Positions 7,240-12,198 of a stretch of DNA of 12,198 bases are shown here, piece by piece; position 1 is the stretch's first letter; every line of letters begins with the position of its first letter. The translations under genes and the position numbers were made by a program. The notes under the pieces were generated by a model, which made no database searches, was not told the origin of the DNA, and saw only the letters and a list, made by a program, of their open reading frames with translations. Origin of the DNA: Desulfobacterales bacterium (GTDB lineage: Bacteria; Desulfobacterota; Desulfobacteria; Desulfobacterales; JAHEIW01); contig JAQYWI010000166.1 of NCBI GenBank assembly GCA_030145015.1, forward strand, positions 1 to 12,198. The letters run 5' to 3'.

Positions 7240-9150
7240 CTACGCCAAGTTTAATTTAGCCGTAAATCGCAATACTTCGTTATTTCCGGAAAACTCAAAC
7301 GATTTTTTGTTAATTGTAGGTTGATCGAATAAGGGTGAATTCTTCAATTCCATCAGAAAACCCGCCAATGCCGCTTCCAGCGACAGGCGGTCGCCCTGAA
7401 CAATCCCTTCCAGAATCAAAATCTTCGGCAGCGGCGTTGCCTTTTGCTTCTTGCTTTTATCTTCCCCTGGCGGCTTTATATCCGGCAATGGCCCCAGCTG
7501 GGTCGAAATGCTCAACAGTCGGATATTTGAGGGCGTAAGATTGACAACTTCACCAATTACCGCAAGATTCAAATATTTTTTGCCGATCGCTCTGTCGGCC
7601 CTGTTTTTATTTTGAATTTCTTGGACCAGTTTCAGGATTAAATTTTTATCAACCCGAAGATTGTACCCTTCGAGGTGTTGCTGCAGCTGCACCTTTTGGT
7701 CGCCCTGATCCCGTATTAACCGCTCCTGCCAGAACGATATCCCCACGCAAACTGCCATTAACAGTAGGAACGCTGCAAATACGGCGCGATTGATGCGTTG
7801 ATTGCGAATCCCCTGGCGCTTGTCTTTATAGGTAAATAAAAAGTTGGGCGTTCGAGAATTATCCGCCAGGGCCATGCCCATAGCCGGCGCAAAGCTGCTC
7901 TGTTCCGAAACTGAATCCGGAATCGGCACATGCGGCAGAAAGTTGCCGCTTTCAGAAAACGGGTTCAGCACCTCGGTGGGCATCCCCAGCTCATCACCGA
8001 TATAGTTAAGGATTCGCTGATGGGGACTGACACCGCTGGAAATGAATATTTTGCTGACCCGGGCATTTTCATAGTTCAAGGCATAATGTCGGATGGTCCG
8101 TTCCACCTGGCGTATCAACCGCTCTAACGCCGGCTGGATCATACCAAATATTTTATTTTCATTGATGCGCAGCTTTTTCCGCTCTATCTCCAGGGGGGAC
8201 GAACCCGGAACGTAACCGAAGAAATACTGCTGGGCGAGTTCCAGGTCGAGTTTAAGTTTTCTCTTTACAGACCGGATCCTGCCCACTTCTTCATTGGGAG
8301 CTTTAACCAGGGAGAGCCCTTTACTGCCGCCTTCGATTTCTTTGCGCAGGGCTTCCATCATGGTTCGCACACCGGCCTTGATACCCCGCGACAACAGCAG
8401 GTTGCCGTCTGAAAAAATGTCAATCCGTGACCAGTCACGCCCGATATAAAGACTGGATACATGCTGGTCGGGTGCTTTTATCCGATGGGCGCGCAGCAGG
8501 GTTTGAAATGCAAACGGGACGATAGATATGCCCGTTAAGGGGAAATTGGCCTTTGCAAATGTATTTTTTAAGGCGATGACTTCATCAGCCGGAGCGGTAT
8601 AGGCGAGCACATCGATTTTAACGGATTGCCCATCCTGCACCTCGCCCAGTATCTCAAAATCAAACACCTTTTCTTTTTCTTCAAATGCGGCTTCTCTTTG
8701 GTAGCTCCAAAAAATGGCATTGGGAATTTGTCTGGGTGAGACTTTCGGAATTCGAAGCTGACGGGTTTCCACCCGGGCCGATGAGATCGTACACCAGATA
8801 TCAGCGCTTCTTGCCGATCCGCGGAATTCCGCCAGGGTGGGCCTCAAGAACGTGTAAAATTTCGGACTTTCTCGCGGGATTTCGGGATCAAAAGAAACCC
8901 GGGCATATTCGAGCATTTCATAGTTTTGATCCGAAACCCGTCGGATCTTTACCAGTTTCAGATCATCATAACCGATGTCGACACCAACGGTTACATTTTG
9001 TTTGAATGAGATTGGGCTGCGAAAAAGAGATTTCAGACCACCGGATGGTCGTTGGGAGGATTTACCAGAGCCTGAAAACTCTTCTTCGCGGTCGGTACGG
9101 ATCAGCTCAAGAAGTCTCTCCGTGGAAGAAATCTCATCATGTTTGGCCAA
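7240..9150 (-). CDS. pilM: PilM-PilN fusion (GspL-like layout), first gene of the pilus operon
   Basis: 636 residues. Residues 1-50 are a charged, probably disordered tail. An actin-like PilM domain covers about 52-432, opening with VTVGVDIGYDDLKLVKIR (nucleotide-binding loop 1). It includes RIPKVSPRQIPNAIFWSYQR, SLYIGRDWSRIDIF, KIFISSGVSPHQRILNYIGD and FAPAMGMALA. A linker PNFLFTYKDK (435-444) stands where free PilN has its PilM-binding INLLP peptide. A membrane helix (about 455-474) and a periplasmic PilN/GspL ferredoxin-like domain (about 520-636, ending FTAKLNLA) follow. In most type IVa systems PilM and PilN are separate; fused, they resemble GspL, which recruits the assembly ATPase. The start is TTG, supported by AGGGGAG seven nt upstream; the next in-frame Met is at residue 79, inside the domain. 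The long leader before it carries the likely operon promoters. Confidence 0.92.
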   Translation of the reverse strand: MAKHDEISSTERLLELIRTDREEEFSGSGKSSQRPSGGLKSLFRSPISFKQNVTVGVDIGYDDLKLVKIRRVSDQNYEMLEYARVSFDPEIPRESPKFYTFLRPTLAEFRGSARSADIWCTISSARVETRQLRIPKVSPRQIPNAIFWSYQREAAFEEKEKVFDFEILGEVQDGQSVKIDVLAYTAPADEVIALKNTFAKANFPLTGISIVPFAFQTLLRAHRIKAPDQHVSSLYIGRDWSRIDIFSDGNLLLSRGIKAGVRTMMEALRKEIEGGSKGLSLVKAPNEEVGRIRSVKRKLKLDLELAQQYFFGYVPGSSPLEIERKKLRINENKIFGMIQPALERLIRQVERTIRHYALNYENARVSKIFISSGVSPHQRILNYIGDELGMPTEVLNPFSESGNFLPHVPIPDSVSEQSSFAPAMGMALADNSRTPNFLFTYKDKRQGIRNQRINRAVFAAFLLLMAVCVGISFWQERLIRDQGDQKVQLQQHLEGYNLRVDKNLILKLVQEIQNKNRADRAIGKKYLNLAVIGEVVNLTPSNIRLLSISTQLGPLPDIKPPGEDKSKKQKATPLPKILILEGIVQGDRLSLEAALAGFLMELKNSPLFDQPTINKKSFEFSGNNEVLRFTAKLNLA

Positions 9151-9255
9151 AACTGCTCTCCCCTGTAAAAAGTTTGTACCCGCTATCTGTATGCCTGATG
9201 AACACGTATTCGTCTCTTATCCGCGCGGATGTGGAAGTTTTCAAATTAAAAGCTG

Positions 9256-9468
9256 TCAGGGAGTATAGCGGATCGTATTTCCCTGGAGAGTATATATCCG
9301 CTGCTTAAAGCCTTCGGCTGTGACGGTGGTGCAATCTTGTAAGTAAAACGGCACGCTTCGTCCGGGTTTTAAATATGGGGGAGAAGTAATCCATACGGCG
9401 CAGCTTCACTTGGTCTCTGCGTCTATTGCATACCCCGCGCAATTCCCCGGTGGATCCGTCGTGCCCTA
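9256..9468 (-). pseudogene. Possible decayed gene end: protein-like frame with internal TGA and TAG
   Basis: One minus-strand frame reads GTTDPPGNCAGYAIDAETK (codons at 9465-9409), a TGA at 9406-9408, then 49 codons starting SCAVWITSPPYLKPGRSVPF and ending TLQGNTIRYTP, with a stop at 9256-9258. A further TAG (9466-9468) closes it upstream, and no start codon or ribosome binding site is seen. The residue pattern (paired Cys, Gly/Tyr/Thr-rich strands) looks like the C-terminus of a secreted or pilin-like beta protein. TGA from TGG (Trp) would be a single change. A 49-codon open stretch can arise by chance, so this stays tentative; it may simply be leader sequence. Confidence 0.22.
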
Positions 9469-9529
9469 GAAATTTATCTTCTTAATTTAATCGCCATCAA
9501 ATTTTGACGAACAATTAGTAACTACACCA

Positions 9530-9558
9530 ATTAATTCATAAAATTAATCTTTTGTCAA
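9530..9558 (-). promoter_or_regulatory. Candidate sigma-70 promoter of the pilus operon
   Basis: On the minus strand TTGACA (plus 9553-9558, perfect -35) is followed after 17 nt by ATTAAT (plus 9530-9535, four of six -10 positions). Transcription would start near 9523 and leave a leader of about 370 nt before the TTG of the PilM-N gene. Confidence 0.45.
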
Positions 9559-9704
9559 GAAATAACCTTGAACAGAAATCGGCTATTTCAGGCGATCTGC
9601 AGCCCCTTGAAAAATGGGGTCCGTACGCTTCAGTTCTCCTTGAATTCAGGTTTTCCGGAGAAAACAAAACTTTGTACTCCTAACAGAAAAATCTATAAAT
9701 TCAA

Positions 9705-9720
9705 AGCAATATGCATTCCT
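9705..9720 (-). promoter_or_regulatory. Candidate sigma-54 (-24/-12) promoter upstream of the pilus operon
   Basis: The minus strand reads GGAATGCATATTGCTTT, with GG (plus 9718-9719) and GC (plus 9706-9707) exactly 10 nt apart and a TTGCT -12 box. The -24 box is GGAAT rather than GGCAC. The site at 10222-10239 matches it at 14 of 17 positions, including the same -24 variant. A receiverless sigma-54 activator is encoded about 1 kb upstream. The leader to the PilM-N start would be about 540 nt. Confidence 0.4.
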
Positions 9721-9899
9721 TACCGGAATTTTATTAAAAAAGAAGTGCCCCCCCGATTTTTCATCCCTTAAAATGGCAGAATACAGAACCGAATCTGCCG
9801 ATTCAATCCTAGCGCCTGAACATGGCCTTGCATGCTCGTGTATAATTCAATCGGGCAATTATTACAATTTATGTAGATTCAGACTTTCAAAAATTGAAA

Positions 9900-10097
9900 T
9901 TAATCAGAAGGGATCTTATAGCGCGGGATCATTCGGCGGTCCTTGCCGTCACGTCGATCTTTTCCACGTCGTCTTTCAGGGATATACAGTGTGTAGGAAT
10001 ACTTCCGACGGTCCCCCCCGAGGCGTCTCCCCCCGTTGTCCGTTGATGTGGCGTTTTGACCTTTTTCACTCATAGCGTTGCTCATTAAAGAATCCAT
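9900..10097 (-). CDS. Small, very basic protein with RRxGxDRR repeats
   Basis: 65 residues from ATG at 10097. A GTG at 10124 would add nine, but has no ribosome binding site; the ATG has GAGG 12 nt upstream, which is rather far, and a later ATG at 10073 is also possible. The N-terminal 20 residues are plain. The rest reads GGRRLGGDRRKYSYTLYIPE then RRRGKDRRDGKDRR, so three Arg-rich boxes of the form RRxGxDRR flank a short Tyr-rich hydrophobic stretch (KYSYTLYIP). No signal peptide or membrane helix. I do not recognise a characterised family. The Arg density suggests binding to nucleic acid, an anionic polymer or a nucleotide, but this is a guess. It follows a strong sigma-54-like site by about 115 nt and lies between the activator gene and the pilus operon, suggesting a regulated partner. 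No clear terminator follows it. Confidence 0.6.
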   Translation of the reverse strand: MDSLMSNAMSEKGQNATSTDNGGRRLGGDRRKYSYTLYIPERRRGKDRRDGKDRRMIPRYKIPSD

Positions 10098-10221
10098 TTT
10101 ATGAACTAACCTCAGATGAAGCACTGTATACTGGATAAGGCATTAGGGTTCGCGCATCATGATGAATGCTTTGTTGTATTTGTTTCATTGGTTGGAATGA
10201 GGTCTTCCGCCAAATGATATA

Positions 10222-10239
10222 AAGCAATTTTTATTCCAT
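10222..10239 (-). promoter_or_regulatory. Candidate sigma-54 (-24/-12) promoter of the small basic gene
   Basis: The minus strand reads TGGAATAAAAATTGCTTT, with GG (plus 10236-10237) and GC (plus 10224-10225) exactly 10 nt apart and a TTGCT -12 box that fits consensus. The start would be near 10212, about 115 nt before the small gene's ATG. The sigma-54 activator gene lies directly upstream. Confidence 0.5.
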
Positions 10240-10375
10240 AGACGTCGATTTTGACGCGAAAAATTTATCAGCAAAAAGTTAGTATATATTGTTTGTAATT
10301 TCAGAAGGATAGAATATCATCTGCGCTGCGCGGTTTGACATTGGTTTGGACCGAAAAGGATTTAATCCGCTAAAA

Positions 10376-10393
10376 TGGGAAGTGCTTTACCCA
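10376..10393. promoter_or_regulatory. Possible enhancer (UAS) for the sigma-54 activator
   Basis: TGGGAAGTGCTTTACCCA is an interrupted palindrome (TGGG and CCCA ends) about 140 bp upstream of the sigma-54-like site, a usual enhancer distance. No second copy was found near the other sigma-54-like site, so support is slight. Confidence 0.2.
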
Positions 10394-10430
10394 AAGGTAT
10401 GGAAAAAGGTTCAGGGATTCAAGGAAAAAA

Positions 10431-10489
10431 AGGACTGAGCTATGAGGACTGAGGACTGAGGGCTGAGGACTGAGCTATGAGGACTGAGC
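10431..10489. repeat. GGACTGAG tandem tract with 23-bp duplication
   Basis: Words GGACTGAG and GGGCTGAG run head to tail. A 23-bp block starting AGGACTGAGCTATGAGGAC occurs at 10431-10453 and again at 10466-10488. The tract lies in noncoding DNA, with no coding or CRISPR-like spacing. Confidence 0.8.
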
Positions 10490-10621
10490 AATAGATTCTA
10501 CCTGACGCCTGTTTGACCCTCGTGGGATGTAGCTTTGTTGCTCTCTTATAGGGGGCTTGCACTGGGGATGCCCGACGGCCGAAGCTTTAACCAATAAAAC
10601 AAAATCAGCACGATGTTTATA

Positions 10622-10647
10622 ATTCCGAAATCCGCAATCCGAAATCC
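10622..10647. repeat. Short AATCCGAAATCC word tract
   Basis: Tandem degenerate words ATTCCGAA, ATCCGC, AATCCGAA and ATCC directly flank the palindromic element. The style is that of the other spacer repeats in this window, but with a different word. Confidence 0.6.
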
Positions 10648-10655
10648 AAAATTGA

Positions 10656-10801
10656 TAGAATCCATCTCAAAAATGTGGATCAGGGTTCAGGACAAGGCGT
10701 CCCGTGAATTGATAACGGAGCGTACACGCAGTACGTGAGTATTTCAATTCACGGGACAACGCAGCCCTGGGCACTTAGACGCATTTTTGAGATGGGTTCT
10801 A
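10656..10801. mobile_element. 146-bp near-palindromic, MITE-like element
   Basis: The ends TAGAATCCATCTCAAAAATG (10656-10675) and the inverse of TAGAACCCATCTCAAAAATG (10782-10801) differ at one of 20 positions. Inside, GTCCCGTGAATTGA (10699-10712) pairs perfectly with 10744-10757, and CGTAC/GTACG (10721-10725, 10731-10735) forms a top hairpin. TA dinucleotides bound both ends, as expected for the TA target duplication of IS630/Tc1-type elements. It has no coding capacity. It overlaps the stop codon of the sigma-54 activator, whose TAG lies in the right terminus. No T-run follows, so it is not a plain intrinsic terminator. Whether it moves or acts as an RNA structure cannot be told from one copy. 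Confidence 0.65.
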
Positions 10802-11854
10802 GTCGCTGACATCCTGCGGTTGATCTATACTGAGGTCTTTAATTTTGTACAGGAGGGTTTTATAACTGATATTTAAAATTTTGGCAGCTTTGCTTCGGTT
10901 CCAGCCTGTTTTTTCGAGAACATATGAGATCACTTCTCTTTCGACACGATCCAGTGCCTTTTTCCGGACCTTCTTTAAAGACAATGACGATAGATTGGGT
11001 GCTTTGTCTCCATTGAGCCCCCAGAGGTCAACCGGTATCGAGGGCTTAGTACCGGTCGCCTGAAATTCGGGACCGCGCTGCTGGCGGACGCTCGTATTAA
11101 GAAGATCGTCGATCGTTTCTTCACCCTCACCTAAAATCATGATGCGTTTTAACACATTTTGGAGCTCTCTTACATTGCCGGGCCAGGCATAGGTGGCCAT
11201 TTTGGTTATGGTCCTCTGATTCGGGTGCTGGAGTTTTTTATCTCCAAACATTTCGGCGTATTCTTTGATGTAATGTTCGATCAGATGCGGGATGTCATCG
11301 GGCCGATTACGGAGCGGTTCAATATATATTTTGATCGTGCTGAGCCGGTAATACAGGTCCTCCCTGAATTCTCCGTTTTGCATGTCGTGCTCAAGGTCGT
11401 GGTTGGTGGCGGCAATTACCCAGGTATCTGTTGTTACCGCTTTTTCAGATCCCAGCGGCGTAAAGTCACCGCCTTGAAGCACGTGCAAGAGCTTAGACTG
11501 CAGCGGCAGAGACATGTCTCCGATCTCGTCTAAAAATAAGACCCCGTTGTGGGCCTGTTCGAACTTCCCGCGTTTTCGGCGGTCCGCTCCGGTAAAGGCG
11601 CCCTGTTCATATCCGAACATTTCGCTTTCAAGCAGTGTGTCCGGTAAAGCGGCGCAGTTTACTTTCACAAACGGCTTGCCGACCCGGGTCGACTTCTGAT
11701 ACAGGCACTGGACGATAAGTTCTTTGCCAACGCCTGTCTCCCCATAGATGATGGTGTTCAGGCCCGTATCGGCAATCTGGTCGATTAGCGCCTTTATTCT
11801 TTGAATGTTTTGGCTTACGCCGATTAACAAATGTTCCATATGCTTTAGCGGCAA
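10799..11854 (-). CDS. Sigma-54-dependent transcriptional activator without a receiver domain (PspF-like layout)
   Basis: 351 residues. The AAA+ sigma-54 interaction domain begins almost at the N-terminus (LIGVSQNIQRIKALI, about 10-24). It has Walker A GETGVGKE (38-45), the sigma-54 contact loop GAFTGA (85-90), Walker B GVLFLDEIGD (104-113), arginine-finger region FREDLYYRL (163-171) and sensor II WPGNVREL (224-231). A linker leads to a Fis-type helix-turn-helix (about 303-338, GWNRSKAAKILNISYKTLLY). It remodels RNA polymerase-sigma-54 at enhancer-linked promoters. There is no receiver, GAF or PAS domain, so activity must be set by a partner protein or by its level. The start is TTG at 11854 (AGGA only two nt before) or ATG at 11839; both keep the whole domain. 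The stop is provided by the palindromic element. Two sigma-54-like sites downstream are likely targets. Confidence 0.93.
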   Translation of the reverse strand: MPLKHMEHLLIGVSQNIQRIKALIDQIADTGLNTIIYGETGVGKELIVQCLYQKSTRVGKPFVKVNCAALPDTLLESEMFGYEQGAFTGADRRKRGKFEQAHNGVLFLDEIGDMSLPLQSKLLHVLQGGDFTPLGSEKAVTTDTWVIAATNHDLEHDMQNGEFREDLYYRLSTIKIYIEPLRNRPDDIPHLIEHYIKEYAEMFGDKKLQHPNQRTITKMATYAWPGNVRELQNVLKRIMILGEGEETIDDLLNTSVRQQRGPEFQATGTKPSIPVDLWGLNGDKAPNLSSLSLKKVRKKALDRVEREVISYVLEKTGWNRSKAAKILNISYKTLLYKIKDLSIDQPQDVSD

Positions 11855-11880
11855 ATTCCTGCCTAGCGGGTTTGCGTGAG

Positions 11881-11909
11881 ATTATACGATTACGATTTGA
11901 AACGTTCAG
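11881..11909 (-). promoter_or_regulatory. Candidate sigma-70 promoter of the activator gene
   Basis: The minus strand carries a perfect TATAAT (plus 11881-11886) 17 nt after CTGAAC (plus 11904-11909), a poor -35 that overlaps the stop codon of the PilZ gene. It lies about 30 bp before the activator's start codon and would allow independent transcription. Confidence 0.4.
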
Positions 11910-12198
11910 CTTTTCTTGGAAAGCGGTAAAATTCGGGACTGATTATCAAATCCCACGGCCATGCCTTCGTTATCGGTTCGCAGTACTTTTCCGGAAGCTT
12001 TGATCCAGGCTTGCTGGGCACCCTGTTTTGTTTGTCCCGCCAGCGTAAGGATCATGTCCACGCAAACTTTGGATCCAACCGGAAGCGGCTTTTCGGTTAC
12101 CAGAAATGCACCACACATTGAGATATCTCTTGTGACCAGGCTTTCCGCCTCGTTCTGGGGGACGCTGTCGGATAATGAAACAAAAGCTTCCAGTTGAA
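11906..12198 (-). CDS. PilZ-domain protein, C-terminal 96 residues (runs off right edge)
   Basis: The frame is open from the right edge to TGA at 11906. It reads QLEAFVSLSDSVPQ, then RDISMCGAFLVTEKPLPVGS, VCVDMILTL, KASGKVLRTDNEGMAVGFDN and a short tail. The DxSxxG motif (DISMCG), the PLPVGS turn and the final GMAVGF strand are the second half of a PilZ beta barrel. The RxxxR motif that completes the cyclic-di-GMP site would lie beyond the window, so binding cannot be judged. A start at the internal Met (12118) would cut the domain in half and is rejected. PilZ proteins act as cyclic-di-GMP effectors for pili, motility and polysaccharide. It ends 51 bp before the activator gene and may share its transcript. 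Confidence 0.88.
   Translation of the reverse strand, partial: QLEAFVSLSDSVPQNEAESLVTRDISMCGAFLVTEKPLPVGSKVCVDMILTLAGQTKQGAQQAWIKASGKVLRTDNEGMAVGFDNQSRILPLSKKS

Larger units (their letters stand above)
9151..9899. other. 749-bp upstream region and probable long leader of the pilus operon
   Basis: There is no intact gene on either strand. On the minus strand it holds a sigma-54-like site (9705-9720), a sigma-70-like site (9530-9558) and a protein-like but interrupted frame (9256-9468). Possible leader structure includes GGCGCAG (9397-9403) pairing with CTGCGTC (9417-9423), GGCACG (9350-9355) with CGTGCC (9460-9465), and a hairpin GTTTTC-CGGA-GAAAAC at 9650-9665. I could not match it to a known riboswitch. 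Confidence 0.6.
10098..10655. other. 558-bp region between small gene and palindromic element
   Basis: No gene is supported. It holds the sigma-54-like site (10222-10239), an interrupted palindrome at 10376-10393 that could be its enhancer, the GGACTGAG repeat tract (10431-10489) and an AATCCGAAATCC tract (10622-10647). The stretch 10240-10370 is AT-rich with GCGCTGCGC at 10323-10331 and GGATTTAATCC at 10368-10378, both short palindromes of unknown meaning. Confidence 0.6.

Noticed and set aside
8975..9308. Overlapping plus-strand frames near the PilM-N start
   Set aside because: They overlap the 5' end of the PilM-N gene antisense, have no good start context and no family pattern.
9406..9408. 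TGA as selenocysteine codon
   Set aside because: No start codon or ribosome binding site serves the frame, and no SECIS-like hairpin at the proper distance after the TGA is seen; decay or chance is simpler.
9300..9480. Possible cyclic-di-GMP (GEMM) riboswitch in the pilus leader
   Set aside because: GACGCAGAGACC faintly recalls the GEMM core, but the partner segments, the tetraloop-receptor pair and the closing stem are missing on both strands.
9886..9900. TTTCAA/TTGAAA stem after the small gene as an intrinsic terminator
   Set aside because: The stem is six AT-rich pairs and is not followed by a T-run on the minus strand.
9773..10075. Plus-strand 100-codon frame opposite the small basic gene
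   Set aside because: No ribosome binding site or domain is seen. The minus-strand reading has a repeated Arg-box pattern that chance would not give, so only the minus frame was kept.
10431..10489. CRISPR-like repeats
   Set aside because: The copies are head to tail without spacers of even length, and no cas gene is nearby.
10699..10757. Inner stem of the palindromic element as an intrinsic terminator for the activator
   Set aside because: The 14-bp arms are strong, but the loop is 31 nt and no T-run follows on the minus strand; it fits a repeat element better.

Overview
Every gene I can support lies on the minus strand, so transcription runs from the right edge of the window to the left. 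The content is a type IV pilus / type II secretion-like assembly operon with a regulatory block upstream. Read in transcription order the core is: PilM-PilN fusion (GspL-like), PilO/GspM-like, PilP/GspC-like, secretin of MshL/PilQ type, an ExeA/MshM-type AAA+ ATPase carrying LysM-like and SPOR-like modules, a PilB/MshE/GspE ATPase, and the N-terminal third of a PilC/MshG/GspF platform protein that runs off the left edge. The order I-J-K-L-M-E-G is that of the MSHA pilus cluster, without an MshN-type TPR gene.

Upstream (right side) are the C-terminal part of a PilZ-domain protein cut by the right edge, a sigma-54 activator with no receiver domain, and a very basic small protein with RRxGxDRR repeats. 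Two sites on the minus strand, one before the small gene (10222-10239) and one before the pilus operon (9705-9720), have the GG-N10-GC spacing of sigma-54 promoters. They match each other at 14 of 17 positions, which suggests that the activator, the small protein and the pilus operon form one regulon. A consensus-like sigma-70 site also lies at 9530-9558. Two putative cyclic-di-GMP receptors (the paired MshEN motifs of the PilB-like ATPase and the PilZ protein) suggest second-messenger control of the machine.

The intergenic spaces are unusual. At least five gaps hold short degenerate tandem words, each gap with its own word (GGTTCAG/ATTGGTTC, GGACAGATG, GGGTTACGAGTTTC, GGACTGAG, AATCCGAAATCC). 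In two gaps inside the operon the tract is followed by its own inverted copy, so the mRNA could fold into a long hairpin just before the next start codon. A 146-bp near-palindromic element bounded by TA dinucleotides supplies the stop codon of the sigma-54 activator.

The organism is most likely a Gram-negative member of the Desulfobacterota (former Deltaproteobacteria). This is inferred from the outer-membrane secretin, the PilZ and sigma-54 content, the small RRxGxDRR protein and the repeat-filled spacers; it is not proven by any marker gene. No tRNA, rRNA, CRISPR array, intact transposase or plus-strand gene was found.
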